Assembly (NCBI RefSeq): GCF_014203795.1
Contig: NZ_JACHJU010000004.1
Location: 248,001 to 312,000, forward strand
From: Streptosporangium album
GTDB taxonomy: Bacteria > Actinomycetota > Actinomycetes > Streptosporangiales > Streptosporangiaceae
Direction of reading: 5' to 3'
Length of the DNA stretch: 64,000 bases
Shown: positions 33,095 to 43,467 of the stretch, piece by piece
How the letters are laid out: every line of letters begins with the position of its first letter
How positions within the stretch are numbered: position 1 is the first letter of the stretch
Position numbers and translations under genes: made by a program
The notes under the pieces: model-generated
Seen by the model: the letters and a program-made list of their open reading frames with translations, nothing else
Database searches by the model: none
Told to the model about the DNA's origin: nothing

Positions 33095-33245
33095 GGGTCG
33101 GGTCCGCGCGGGCGGTTCGCCCTCCAACGTGGCCAGGAACGCCCGGAACAGCTCGCCGATCACCACGTCATGGGAATTGAGCAGCCATTGGAGCTGAAGC
33201 CCGTCGTTGACCGCGATGATCAAAGGTGCGGCCTGCTCCGGGGAC
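33095..33245 (-). pseudogene. TetR-family regulator, C-terminal fragment
   Basis: PCGLSPEQAAPLIIAVNDGL then QLQWLLNSHDVVIGELFRAF is the last ligand-domain helix pair of a TetR regulator. It is cut on the upstream side by the ISKra4 remnant; the N-terminal HTH is absent. Confidence 0.55.
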
Positions 33246-33246
33246 A

Positions 33247-33995
33247 GCCCGCATGGCAACCGGTCGCCATGCTCGGCACGCAGGCTCCCTCGATGACGCC
33301 GGTGGCGATCGGCCAACCGGATGCCAACGCCTCGTCGTAGCGTAAGAACGCGGCGTTGCCCCGCAGATAACGGACGGCCGCATCCACGCCACCGCGGCGA
33401 TCGCGGGCCAGGCCGACGGCGCCGGCCTGAGCGTCGATGGCCACCACAGCGTCCTCGACGTGACCGGCCAGCACGGCGAGCCCATGAGTGGCGACCCAGT
33501 CCTCAGCGGCCGGATCACCGCCCGTGTGCAGGCACCACGCCGCCTTCCACGGATACTCCATCACATGGATCACATCGATGACGACGTTGATCCGCACACC
33601 GCGGCGCTCGGCCTCGGCATGAACGAGGTCGAGCTGATGGCGGGCGCCGTCGACCAGCACCACCCAGGTCCGCACATGGGCCGGGTCGCGGGCCTCGGCC
33701 TGGTCGAACACCGATCCGATCACCTCGTCGGGGTCGGCGGACACCGACCCGCACAGCCACTTACCGCGGGCCTTGGGTCCGGGTCGCAGCGGCCGATGGC
33801 CGTGCCGTCCGCGCCCTTGCCGTCCACCGACACCACCACCAGCCGGGACAGCAGTTCCTCCTCGGCCGCCGGCCGCTGGCCCAAGTGGTCGATCTGCTCC
33901 CGGATCGCCTCGGCCCGTTCCCTGGCCGCAGCCTCCCGCCGAACCAGTTCCTCCAGCAACGAGCCCATCGCGATCGCCTCCACCTCGCACGGTAG
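33247..33995 (-). pseudogene. ISKra4-family transposase, decayed
   Basis: A frame-shifted gene. MGSLLEELVRREAAARERAE to LLSRLVVVSVDGKGADGT in one frame, then VRTWVVLVDGARHQLDLVHA, INVVIDVIHVMEYPWKAAWC, WVATHGLAVLAGHVEDAV and SGWPIATGVIEGAC in another, match ISKra4 transposases. The end after GVIEGAC is lost. Dead. Confidence 0.7.
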
Positions 33996-34459
33996 AAGAC
34001 GATCCCGCCCGCGGCGAGCAGACCTTCAACCTCCCAGGTCAACAGGTCCCTGAAAACGAGCTACACCCATCAGAGATAGTGTCGTGGTTTTCTTTCAGCT
34101 GTGGCACCTGAGGAGATGGAAGAGATCCGTCCGCGCCTGGAGGCGTTCGCGGCGGAGATGCTGGGCTCGCTGCCCCGTCGGGATCAGCGGGCCAAGGGCG
34201 AGTTGTACGTACGCGGGCTGATGCTGGACGGCAAGCGCAAGTCCATGCAGCCCATGGCCGAGCGTCTGGGTGTGGATCACCAGCAACTCCAGCAGTTCGT
34301 ATCCTCCTCCACCTGGGACTACGCCAAGGTCCGCGAGCGGCTGGCCCGTTGGGCTGCGGCGCACATCGCTCCCGAGGCGTATGCCATCGACGATGTCGGC
34401 TTTCCCAAGGACGGCTACGACTCGCCGGGGGTGGCGCGGATGTACTGCGGCGCGCTGGG

Positions 34460-36218
34460 GGCTTGTTCGTGAATAACTGTCAGAGTTGATCTGCGGGGCA
34501 GTCATCGGCGGACGTAATACGATCTTGCAGTTGCTCGAGCGTACGTGCGGGCGATCCGGGGATCGGCGTGACGGAGATTTTGTGCAGGTCGAGGATCCGG
34601 TGGCCATCTTGGAACTGGTTGGACAGGTTGGTGCGGGTGACGCCCAGCAGGCGGGCTAGGAGGGTGCTGGTCGCGGCCTTGCGGCGACGGAGTAAAGCGG
34701 TCAGGAGCCGGTGGAAGTGATCTAGGCTGCTGGTCTGCGGATGGAGGTAGCGGCGCGGGCGGTGGAAACGGCGTTGAAAGGCCGCCTCTGCCAGCGCGTC
34801 CCAGTAGGGCTCCGAGATCTGCACCAGGCGGGCGAAGTCCGAGCGCGGCATGCCGGTCAGGGCCGGATCGGTGAGCATCCAGGTCACGTCCGGATCGATC
34901 GGTTGGTTGGTCTCGGCTTCTTCGGAAAGTCTGGGAGGGGTGGGGGCCAGGGTGTAGTTCCAGTCGCCGTGGAATGCATCGGGTGTGATCGGCAGGGCAT
35001 GGAACTCGGCGGGCGTGACGGCGGTGCCCAGTGGGTAGTTGCCGGTGTCCAGTTCGGCGCTGACTCTCAGTCCGGCCTCTGTTGTCGTCGCGGCGATCGT
35101 CTCGATGACGACCTGGTAGCTGGTCAGCGGGCGGCCACGCCAGTTGGCGGTGATGTGGCAGAACATCCGGTGCTCGATCTTGTTCCACTTCGAAGTGCCG
35201 GGAGGAAAGTGGCAGACCGTGATCTCAAGGCCGCTCTCGCGGGCGAAGTCGTGTAGTTGCTTCTTCCATGTCCAGTAGCGGGGGTTGTTGGAGCCACCGG
35301 CGTCCGCGGTGATCAACAGCCGGGTGGCGTGCGGGTGGTCGAGACAACCGCGGCGTCGCCACCAGCGGCGGACGGACTCCACCGCGAACTCGGCGGTGTC
35401 GTGATCGGTTCCGACGTTGACCCAGCCGCTGTTGGTGGCGAGGTCGTAGATTCCGTAGGGGATGGCCACTGGCTGGTCGCTGGTGACGAGGGTGTGGCTG
35501 TCCACCTTGATCGGGTTCTTTCCCGGTTGCCAGGTACGTCCAGGCCGGTCGCGGTTGCCGAGCCACTCTTTGGCTTTGGTGTCGATGCTGATCACCGGCT
35601 GGTCGTCGTCGAGGAAGGCGGCGGCGGTGGCGTTGAGATGGGCAAACTGGGCGTCGCGATCCGGATGCCGGGTGCCTTCGGTGGTCTTGGCCGTGCCCTG
35701 CAGGCTGTAGCCCAGGCCGTGCAGCAGGTGGCCGACGGTTGTGGCACCGATCGGATGCTTCTGCGCGGAAAGGGCATGGGCCAGGCTGCGCAGCGACAGC
35801 GTGGTCCAGCGCAGTGGGGAGACGGGGTCGCCGCGAGTGTGCGGCTCGATCAGTGACTCAAGGGCCGGTAGCAGGCCGGGGTCGGTGACTGTCAGCGGTT
35901 TGCGCCCGGCGCCCGAGGCCCGGATGCGGCGGGTCGGCGCGGGGTGCGTCTCCAGCTCGATGATGCCACGCGCGATGGTGGCGGTACTGATGCCGGAGGC
36001 TGCGGCCACCAGGGCAATCCCGCCATGGCCGAGCACGGCGGCCTCGCTGGCCAGGTAGAGGCGACGGCACCGCTCGTCAAGGTGCGGCAGGATCTGCTCG
36101 AACTTGGCCCGCAGCTCGGCTGCGGGTACATCTTCCTTCGAAGAGGCGGTCATGCTCCAGCGTCTCACCGTCGACCCGGTCCCGCAGATCAACTCTGACA
36201 GTTATTCACGAACAAGCC
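34460..36218. mobile_element. ISAzo13-family element (1759 bp)
   Basis: Long perfect terminal inverted repeats (over 35 bp, beginning GGCTTGTTCGTGAATAACTG) at 34460 and, inverted, ending at 36218; target duplication CTGGG on both sides (34455-34459 and 36219-36223). Perfect ends, perfect duplication and an intact gene suggest a recent insertion. Confidence 0.93.
34480..36153 (-). CDS. ISAzo13-family transposase
   Basis: 557 residues from ATG at 36153 (GGAG site); the frame upstream of this lies within the inverted repeat. Motifs: GGIALVAAASGISTATIARG (HTH), LRSLAHALSAQKHPIGATTV, DDQPVISIDTKAKEWLGN (first Asp), ITADAGGSNNPRYWTWKK, PPGTSKWNKIEHRMFCHITA (catalytic Glu region). Full length for the family and apparently functional. 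Confidence 0.92.
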   Translation of the reverse strand: MTASSKEDVPAAELRAKFEQILPHLDERCRRLYLASEAAVLGHGGIALVAAASGISTATIARGIIELETHPAPTRRIRASGAGRKPLTVTDPGLLPALESLIEPHTRGDPVSPLRWTTLSLRSLAHALSAQKHPIGATTVGHLLHGLGYSLQGTAKTTEGTRHPDRDAQFAHLNATAAAFLDDDQPVISIDTKAKEWLGNRDRPGRTWQPGKNPIKVDSHTLVTSDQPVAIPYGIYDLATNSGWVNVGTDHDTAEFAVESVRRWWRRRGCLDHPHATRLLITADAGGSNNPRYWTWKKQLHDFARESGLEITVCHFPPGTSKWNKIEHRMFCHITANWRGRPLTSYQVVIETIAATTTEAGLRVSAELDTGNYPLGTAVTPAEFHALPITPDAFHGDWNYTLAPTPPRLSEEAETNQPIDPDVTWMLTDPALTGMPRSDFARLVQISEPYWDALAEAAFQRRFHRPRRYLHPQTSSLDHFHRLLTALLRRRKAATSTLLARLLGVTRTNLSNQFQDGHRILDLHKISVTPIPGSPARTLEQLQDRITSADDCPADQL

Positions 36219-37254
36219 CTGGGCAAGCGCGGCAACTGCCAGATCGGCGTCAGCGTGAACCTGGTGTCGGACCGCGCGTCCTCGGCCGTCGACTGGCGCC
36301 TGTTCCTGCCCGAGAGCTGGGACGACGCCAAGCACGGCGAGGACGCGCCGCTGGCCGGGGCGATCCGGCGCCGCCGCGCCAAGGCCGCCGTCCCCGACGC
36401 GGCACGCCACCGGGAGAAGTGGCGCCTGGCACTGGACATGCTCGACGAGGTGCGCGGCAACTGGGAACTGCCCGATCTGCCGGTCGTCGCCGACGCGGGG
36501 TACGGGGACGCCACGGGCTTCCGTGAGGGCCTGACCGAGCGCGGTCTGACCTACGCGGTCGCGGTCAAGGCCACCACGACCGCACACCCGGGCGACGCGA
36601 GCCCCGAGCGCCCGCCGTACTCCGGGCAGGGCCGGCCTCCCGTGTCCGCCTACCCCCAGCCGCACACCACCTTGCGCGCGCTGGCCCTGGCAGCCGGACA
36701 AGCGGCCACCCGCACCGTCACCTGGCGCCAGGGCGGCAAGGCCACCAAACGCAACCCGAACGCCCACATGCGCTCGCGGTTCCTGTCCCTGCGGGTCCGC
36801 CCGGCCAACCGATCCATCCGGCGAAGCGCCGACGGTGCGCTGCCCGAATGCCGGCTGCTCGTCGAGTGGCCACCTGACTCCGCCGAGCCGACCGACTACT
36901 GGCTCTCGACACTGCCCGTCGACACCCCACTGCGCGAGCTGGCCCGAATCGCCAAGATCCGCTGGAGAGTTGAGCACGACTACCGCGAGCTCAAAGACGG
37001 TCTGGGACTGGACCACTTCGAGGGCCGCAACTACCTCGGCTGGCACCGCCACGTCACCCTCGCCTCACTCGCCCAGGCCTTCTGCACCCTGCTCAGGCTC
37101 GACCCAAAAGTCCCTGCGCCGGCCTGACCCTCTACGCGGTCCTCCGCGAACTCCAGGCCCTCCTGGCCACCTGGACCGGCGCCTGCTCGATATGCGGCCA
37201 ACCCGCCCCAACCCCCGAACCTCATCACAGGACCTAACAAAGCCCTACTATCTC

Positions 37255-37461
37255 CTTGTTCGACAAGTTCACCGCCAGACATCGCGAGATCTCCTCACGG
37301 TCGGCCATCGTCAGCGGACGGCGCTGTTGCCCCACGGACCACTCCCTCATGGATCGGTCCGTCGAGACTGCCAAGGTCAAAAGCTCAACGAGGGCAGGAA
37401 GCCTACTTCTCCCGGTAAGTCCCCAACCCGCCGATCTTCCGGAAGGTCCGATTGCCTTCAC
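37255..37461 (-). pseudogene. IS30-family transposase, N-terminal fragment
   Basis: REWSVGQQRRPLTMADREEI then SRCLAVNLSNKEIVG is the HTH_38 region of IS30 transposases. The gene is cut at 37254 by the right end of the IS701-family element. Confidence 0.6.
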
Positions 37462-37634
37462 CGCTTGGGATCAAGGTCCCCTCATGCCGCAGCATGTAGC
37501 ACCCGGTCTCATCTCATGGGCATCGGACATCGAGCCAGGCACCATCGAGCAGGCCGCCCGCACCCGGCGAGGTCGTTTCGGCGCTTACCTAATACGCCAT
37601 AAATCCTCCCATATAAGATCATGGGACCCTTCGT

Positions 37635-37662
37635 CCCCACGAGGCCCACGGGTCTCGTGGGG
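37635..37662 (+). terminator. hairpin in the leader of the SapA-like gene
   Basis: CCCCACGAG (37635-37643) pairs with CTCGTGGGG (37654-37662) around a 10-base loop. It ends 30 bases before the next ATG. It could terminate upstream transcription or shape the 5' leader. Confidence 0.5.
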
Positions 37663-37692
37663 CGGCAATGATCGACAGAAGGAACGAACCCC

Positions 37693-38109
37693 ATGAGAAC
37701 TCGGAGCAAGATCGCAACTCTGGCGAGTGCGGCGCTGGTCTCCACCTGGCTGGTGGCCGGTGCCACTCCGGCCAGTGCGGCCGGTCCCTGCGGCGGCGGC
37801 TACAGCCGCGTCGGCGTCTACGCCATCCCCGCCAGCGGTGCCAGGACGGGCACCCTGGAGGTCTACTACAGCTCCAGCTCGGGCAAGAACTGCGCCCTCA
37901 CCTACGGCTACGGTTCCTACGCCGGCCGGGTGAACCGCAAGGCGGTCGCGATCGGCCTCGGAGGAGCGACGGCCTGGGCCGGCGCCGACAACGGAATGTT
38001 CGCGCACTACGCGGGTCCGGTGTACGTCTCGGCCCGGGGCAAGTGCATCGACGTCCGGGGGCAGGTCGCGACCGGGGTGCGGAATCTGAACAGGGTGCAC
38101 TGCGGCTGA
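37693..38109 (+). CDS. spore-associated protein A (SapA)-like secreted protein
   Basis: 138 residues with a good AGAAGGA site. Signal peptide (RTRSKIATLASAALVSTWLV, cleavage near ASAA). The mature domain has CGGGYSRVGVYAIPAS, YYSSSSGKNCALTYGY and AGPVYVSARGKCIDVRG with four cysteines, a pattern matching Streptomyces spore-associated protein A. Likely an exported, disulfide-bonded protein of the aerial/spore surface. Stand-alone gene. Confidence 0.7.
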   Translation: MRTRSKIATLASAALVSTWLVAGATPASAAGPCGGGYSRVGVYAIPASGARTGTLEVYYSSSSGKNCALTYGYGSYAGRVNRKAVAIGLGGATAWAGADNGMFAHYAGPVYVSARGKCIDVRGQVATGVRNLNRVHCG

Positions 38110-38617
38110 GTGAGCGGGCAGTCGCACGACGCCCACGTTCGCCGGTGTGGTGCGCCGGGAGATCGGCGCGTCGGCGGGTGAGGTGTCCGGTCGGCATGGA
38201 GTCGGCCATGGTCTTTTCAAAGTTAGTTGATCATTGTTTGGCTGCTTGTCCGCTGGCGTGCGCGCCCCGTCTGGTGACATGACGATGGCCTCTGGCCTGG
38301 GATGATGGAGTTCTCTACGCTTCGTCACCACAGGCCCGGAGGCCATCTGTATGTCAGTTTCGCATGCTCTGGGTCCGGCTGTCGTCGTCGCGGACGGCGG
38401 GCTCGTTCCCCGGTTCCCCGCCCCCGGGAACGATCGCCGCGAGTACGCCGTGACCATCGTCCTCCACCCGCTGTCCAGACGGCGCGACGCCACCGCGTTC
38501 CACCTCGAATCCGGGCGCCTGTGCGTGCTGGCCTCACGCCACCGCCACGCCTGCATCGTCGTCGCCCGCGCCGGGATCCCCGAGCTCCTCGACGCCCACC
38601 CCAGCACGGGGCGGGTG
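38110..38617. other. unassigned stretch with an inverted repeat
   Basis: Near 38285-38347 the arms GATGGCCTCTGGCCTG and CAGGCCCGGAGGCCATC face each other, as at an IS end. The frame starting at 38351 (SVSHALGPAVVVADGGL, then GNDRREYAVTIVLHPLSRRR) is open for about 95 codons but matches no family I know. Confidence 0.3.
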
Positions 38618-39041
38618 CGGCTCAACGTGCCGATCTGGAGACGGTCTACTGGGACGCCGGCACCGCCCGGCTACTGCCTCGCCTGCTCAAGGGCCGTACG
38701 TGCGGGCCGGTGTTCGTCACCCACCGCCGGCCCGGTCCGGGGAAGGTCGTCAGCCCGCGCGACGTGTGCCCGGACACCGGATTTGCACGCCTCTCGTACG
38801 GCCAGGCCCGTGCCCTACTGGACGAGCACACCGCCGTACGCGGGCCGGGCACGGGCTGGGACCTGCACGAATACCGCCACTCCTCCATGACCCACCTCGG
38901 CAAGGCCGGAGCGAGCCTGCTGATGCTGATGGCCAAGTCGAGGCACAAGAAGCCGGAGAACGTCCGCCGCTACTTCAAGCCCTCCCCGAAGCCATCGCCG
39001 AGGTCACCAGCCTGCTGGCCCCCGGCGACAGCCGACACTGA
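38618..39041 (+). pseudogene. tyrosine recombinase (integrase), C-terminal catalytic fragment
   Basis: The frame holds ARLSYGQARALLDEHT, the HxxR box WDLHEYRHSSMTHLGKAGA, then LMLMAKSRHKKPENVRRYFK with the H/W and nucleophilic Tyr boxes. A one-base shift just after the Tyr joins to EAIAEVTSLLAPGDSRH and a stop. N-terminal domains missing. Confidence 0.7.
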
Positions 39042-39048
39042 GCTGTGG

Positions 39049-40185
39049 TCAATTACCGGTCAGGCGCCAAAGCGATGTGATCTCCGCAGCGCGGGCAGCG
39101 TGGAGGGGATCGGTGGTGTCCCTCGTTCGTGGATGCCGTGGCCTGGCGTCAACCCTGTCCAGCACGTGCAGACCTGCTGCCTCAATGACGGCCAGCAGTT
39201 CACGGCGCGTCCGGAGTCCGAGGCGCTCGGCCAGGTCCGACAGGATGAGCCATCCTTCACCTCCCGGTTCGAGGTGGGCGGTAAGTCCGTTGAGGAAGCT
39301 GTGAAGCATGTTGCTGTCCGGGTCGTAAACGCCTTGCTCGACCGCCGAGGTGGGCCGGGCGGGAATCCAGGGCGGGTTGCAGACGATGAGGTCGGCGCGG
39401 CCTTCGGGAAAGAGGCCAGGGCCCCAGACATCGATGTGCGCGCTGAAGTGCAGTCGGCGGACGTTCTGGCGCGCGCAGGCCAGGGCGCGCGGGCTGATGT
39501 CGGTGGCCACGATGTGGTCGAGCCCCCGGTGGGCCAGGACGACGGCGAGCACACCCGTCCCCGTGCCGAGGTCGAACGCGGTACGGCGACCGGCACGGTG
39601 GTCTGCCGGCCCAGGGAGTGACGCCTGCGCGACCAGGTCGACGTACTCACCCCTGACCGGGGAGAACACGCCGTAATGCGGGTGAATACGAGCGTCGAGG
39701 GCCGGTACCGCCACGCCCTTCTTGCGCCACTGATGCGCCCCGATCACGCCCAGCAGCTCTGTGAGGGAGACCACCAATGGCTTGTGAGGCGGACCGTATG
39801 CCTCGGAGCATGCCTGACGCACATCGGGAGCTCTGCGCAGGCCCAGGGAATAGTCGTCCTCCAGCAGCACGAGGAGCCTGCCCAAGACGCGGGCACGGTG
39901 GCCGCGGGCCCGGCGGTGCAGATGGAAGGAGTCAGCCGGGGTGTCACCCGGCCGGGGAGCTTTCCGGCCGATGCGACGGCTCATCGCTTGCAGCAGCTGA
40001 CGGGCGTTGTGGAAGTCGCCGCGCCACAACAAGGCCGTGCCTTCACAGGCCAGCCGGTAGGCGGTATCGGCTTTCGTGCGGTCGTCCGCGACGACGACCC
40101 GGCGGGGAAGCGGTGTCGCGCTCTCGGAATGCCAGCGGGCGGATCGGGCGGTGTGGGATTCGGTCCAGTGGATCGTGGACACCAC
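39049..40185 (-). CDS. class I SAM-dependent methyltransferase (HemK/RsmC-like)
   Basis: 378 residues, GTG start with GAGGAG five bases upstream. The C-terminal half has SAM motif I FDLGTGTGVLAVVLAHRG, acidic motif VATDISPRALACARQNVRRL and catalytic NPPW (LIVCNPPWIPARPTS), characteristic of N-methyltransferases on exocyclic amino groups or Gln (PrmC, RsmC/D, TrmN types). The N-terminal 150 residues are helical, unassigned. It lies between an integrase fragment and a Tn3 transposase and may be transposon cargo. Confidence 0.82.
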   Translation of the reverse strand: MVSTIHWTESHTARSARWHSESATPLPRRVVVADDRTKADTAYRLACEGTALLWRGDFHNARQLLQAMSRRIGRKAPRPGDTPADSFHLHRRARGHRARVLGRLLVLLEDDYSLGLRRAPDVRQACSEAYGPPHKPLVVSLTELLGVIGAHQWRKKGVAVPALDARIHPHYGVFSPVRGEYVDLVAQASLPGPADHRAGRRTAFDLGTGTGVLAVVLAHRGLDHIVATDISPRALACARQNVRRLHFSAHIDVWGPGLFPEGRADLIVCNPPWIPARPTSAVEQGVYDPDSNMLHSFLNGLTAHLEPGGEGWLILSDLAERLGLRTRRELLAVIEAAGLHVLDRVDARPRHPRTRDTTDPLHAARAAEITSLWRLTGN

Positions 40186-40248
40186 GTACTCCTCGTGATC
40201 GAACGTGCAGGGGCACGAAGAGCACTTCGACGAGGAGCAGGAGAAACG

Positions 40249-40268
40249 GCCCGTGCTACAGCACGGGC
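40249..40268. terminator. short strong hairpin
   Basis: GCCCGTGC-taca-GCACGGGC, eight perfect GC-rich base pairs with a four-base loop, between the methyltransferase start and a possible small ORF. No T tract. Confidence 0.45.
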
Positions 40269-40290
40269 GCGAGTGTCAGGGCAGGCAGGG

Positions 40291-40389
40291 CTACCGCTCC
40301 CGCGTCGAAGCGCGAGAGGAGAAATCGCCGAGAACCATGCCGAGCGTCACGACCAGCCCTTTCAGAGAGATGACGTAAGAGGTTTGCAC
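40291..40389 (-). CDS. possible 32-aa hydrophobic peptide
   Basis: GTG at 40389 preceded by GGGGAGAGAGCT opens QTSYVISLKGLVVTLGMVLG followed by a polar tail and TAG. The single hydrophobic helix and position between two hairpins make it a candidate small membrane peptide, but it may be chance. Confidence 0.2.
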   Translation of the reverse strand: MQTSYVISLKGLVVTLGMVLGDFSSRASTRER

Positions 40390-40424
40390 AGCTCTCTCCC
40401 CGCAGGCAAACCCAGCCCATTGGC

Positions 40425-40459
40425 GCCGGGCGGGGAGAGCTCAACGCTCCCCGCCCGGC
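40425..40459 (-). terminator. terminator after the Tn3 transposase
   Basis: GCCGGGCGGGGAG (40425-40437) pairs with CTCCCCGCCCGGC (40447-40459): 13 base pairs, nine-base loop, starting nine bases after the transposase stop on the minus strand. Confidence 0.75.
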
Positions 40460-40467
40460 CCGGCGCA

Positions 40468-43339
40468 TCACTCGTCGATGGCGTCCGGGTCGCGCAGCGG
40501 TCGCAGGCCGCCGGGGAGGTCCGGGAGCTGGAAGGAGTAGCGGCCGAACATGTCGATGTGGTGCCGTACGAACGGTGAGAGGCGGGCCACGTCCTCGTCG
40601 CGGACGTCGAAGCCGTCCGCCCGCAGCTGGGCCACCGCAGCGTCCATGTACCTGGTGTTGAAGAGGACCATGGCATTGAGCACGAGTCCCAGCGCGCCGA
40701 TCTGGTCCTCCATGCCGTCCTGGTAGCGCTGGTACAGCTGCCCCGAGCGGCCGTGGAAGATCTTCCGGGCGAGCGCGTGGCGGCCCTCCTGGAGGTTGGC
40801 TTGCGCCTTGATCTGCCGCCGGTAGCCGGGCTCGTCAGCCAGGCGAAGGACGTGCAGGCTCTTGGCGATCCGCCCGTAGTGCGCGATCGCGTCCCCCAGC
40901 GGCGTGGGCCGTCCATCCCGCGACAGCATCCGGATGACGTCGTACGCGCGCACGGCGCCGGTGTGGATGGAGCCGATGATCCTCAGGATGTCCTCCCACT
41001 GCCGCTCGATCCGGACGAGGTCGACCCGGCCGCGGGCGGCGTCGGTGAAGGCGCCGTAGTCGGCGGTACGGTCGATGCGCCACATCCTCTGGTCCGGCAG
41101 GTCCGCCAGCTGCGGCGCGTACGCGAACCCGGCCAGTGTCAGGAGTCCGAACACGATGTCGCTGTACGAGGCGGTGTCGGTGACGATCATCTCCGGGCGC
41201 TTGCCGCCGTCGCGGTCGTAGAGGACGTCGAGCACGTACAGGGAGTCGCGCGAGGTGCCGGCCACCACCTTCCCGCCCAGTCCCGCCGCCTGATCGTTAA
41301 TCATGTTCAGCCAAGTTGCTCCGCCCCGGCGCCCGAAATAGCGGGGATTGGGCCTGGCGTAGACGGACGGGACGGGGACGACGAACCGCATCCCGTCGAC
41401 CGAGGCGACCAGCCCGCCGCCCCACGCGAGGGCGAGCGGGATCACGGCCTGGTGCTCGATGAGCGTGGCGTTCGCGGCCCGGTAGGTGGCCAGCCGCAGA
41501 TAGGTCTGGTCGACGTGGGACAGCCGCCCGTACTTGAGGGCGTCGACGGAGCCGATGACCGGGGTGTAGCCGACATTGCAGCTGTGCGCGACCAGCAGTG
41601 CGGCGATCGTGACGTGCAGGTCCCGCAGCCGGGCCTCGCCGCCGGTGATGGAGGTGAACGCCTGGTCGGCGCCGGTCCACGAGAACACCTCCAGCAGCAC
41701 CTCCGGCAGGTCGACGCGGGGCAGCATCGCCTCCACCGCCTTCCGCAGATGGAGCAGGGAGGCGGGTTCGGGCTCCGGCTCCGGCTCCGGCTCCAGGGCG
41801 GCAAAGTGCAGCCGTCCGTCGTCGTCGAACACGATCTGGGAGTTCGCCGGCACCCGGGCGGCGACCTCCCGGTAGGTGCCGTCCAGCAGCGCGGCCCGCG
41901 CCGCCAGGTGCTCACTCCAGGTGTGGCGCCGTCAGCACCAGCTGCCGCCACGAGCCCACGAGCAGCGACGTGTCGATCTCGGCGGGCCCGACCTTCTTGC
42001 GCCCCATCAGGTCAGGCAGCGACTTCAGAGCCTTGAGGACCGGCAGACCCTCCGGGGTGGCGCCGAAGTCGACGACCTGGACGAGGAGCTTGAGAAACGG
42101 CCGTACGGTGCCGAATCGGGTGACCAGCATCGCCCGCCATGCCTCGTCGGCGTCGGAGTCCAGCGGTGGGGTCAGCTCGAACAGCGCGGCGATCACGGCC
42201 GCCAGCTCCTGCCGGGGCACCACCGCCTCGATCCGCTCCCACATCGCCTCAACCGTCTCCACCTCCGGCGGGGAGACCTCCCCGGTGTCGGTGTCGACCT
42301 GCTCGGACATCGTGTCGAACACGACCTGGAACGCGGTCGCCAGCTTCGCCGAGGCCCGCTCGACCCGCGGCAAGGTCTTCATCTTCTGCTTCGCCGTCTC
42401 CCGCTCCGCCCTGGCCAGCAGCTTCGTGGCAATGAGCACTTCCAGCAGGTCCAGCGCGTCGTCGACCGCGCGGGTCGTCAGGTAAACCGCGGTGGCCAGC
42501 AGGGTGGCCAACCTGCGGGAGTCGCCGTGACGGCGCAGCAGTGACGCCTTGCCGTCCACCCCGTACCGCGACAGCTCCGCCAGCCGGCGCGGCGGTATCG
42601 CGGACACGTCCAGCTCGCCCATGCCCAGGTCTGTGATCTCCTCCGCCCGTTCCAGCGCCCACTTCATCTGGGGCCCGGAGATGCCTACCGGGCCGCGCCG
42701 CAGCCGGTCCAGCTCAGACACCCGCGCCCCCGGCGGCACGCTCAACAGGGAGTCGAGCACCGCCCGCTGACCGGTGTTGAGCAGCCCGTAGAGGCTGTCC
42801 CACAGCCGCTGGTTCGCCGCCTCCCGCACCGAGGCGACCAGTCGCGCGAGCGTTGTCACGCCGGGCAGCAGCACCCGCCGCTCGCGCAGCCACCCCGCCG
42901 CCGCGTCGAACAGCGCCTTCGGCCCCTCCCCGGTCGTCCAGGCCCGCGCGTCCACCCACACCCGAAGCTCCGCCTCGACCTCGGCGTACTCCGTGTACTC
43001 CAGGACCCGCCGCAGCTCGCGTACGTGGTCCAGGCGGGTGTTCTCCCGCTCGCCGTACGCCTTCAGAACCGACACGTCGCCGATGTCGAGCTGCTCGGCG
43101 AGGTAGTCGACAACCTCCGCCGGCACGTCCGTGGCATCATCGAGGAACACCCCCAGATACCGCGCGGTCGTCAGCTGCACCGCGAAGCCCAGACGGTTAT
43201 GGGACCGCCGCTTGCCCTCGATCAGCTCCCGGTCCGCGTCGTCCAGGAAGAAGAATCGCTCCAGCTCTGTGCGGGACGGCGCTCCGCGAAACGCCGCATA
43301 CGCGGCGGCCTGCTCATCCGTCAAAAACTCGACCGGCAC
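40468..43339 (-). pseudogene. Tn3-family transposase with one frameshift
   Basis: Two frames, 43339-41912 and about 41905-40468, together give a full-length Tn3 transposase of about 955 residues. The N-terminal half starts MPVEFLTDEQAAAYAAFRGA (DUF4158) and stops at PHLE; the second half resumes EHLAARAALLDG and carries the catalytic core: LVASVDGMRFVVPVPSVYAR, IVTDTASYSDIVFGLLTLAG and RQWEDILRIIGSIHTGAVRA. Sequence around CTGGAGTGAGCACCTG lacks two bases relative to the expected frame. Either a recent inactivating deletion or a sequencing error. The stretch EPEPEPEPEP just downstream is an unusual tandem insert. Confidence 0.88.
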
Positions 43340-43430
43340 CCCGGACCTCCAAACAGTCGATCAACAACGACTGCCGAAGGTTCCGCTGCCACAGAAGCCC
43401 AGGTCAAAGCCTCCCTGAGCACCACCAGGG

Positions 43431-43467
43431 CTTAGCGCCGGTTTTCGTTCCGATGTTCCTCAACCCC
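43431..43467 (-). repeat. Tn3-type terminal inverted repeat (right end)
   Basis: Read on the minus strand it begins GGGGTTGAGGAACATCGG, has the conserved GGAACGAAAAC core and ends in GCTAAG, the classic Tn3 repeat layout. Orientation shows the element extends leftwards, containing the transposase at 40468-43339. The left end was not found. Confidence 0.85.

Larger units (their letters stand above)
34101..37127 (+). pseudogene. IS701-family transposase split by an insertion
   Basis: Part 1 (34101-34459) starts MAPEEMEEIRPRLEAFAAEM and has the first catalytic Asp in AYAIDDVGFPKDG. Part 2 (36224-37127) begins KRGNCQIGVSVNLVSD and carries Asp in VVADAGYGDATG and the late RWRVEHDYRELKDGLGLDHF. 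Joining the parts and counting the 5-bp duplication once gives 1263 bases, 421 codons, without a stop. So the gene was intact until interrupted. Confidence 0.88.
34073..37254. mobile_element. IS701-family element, interrupted by an ISAzo13-family element
   Basis: Ends carry the short inverted repeat GAGATAGT (34073-34080, and ACTATCTC at 37247-37254). The transposase gene is split by a 1759-bp insertion. The right end cuts into an IS30-family gene fragment. Confidence 0.65.
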
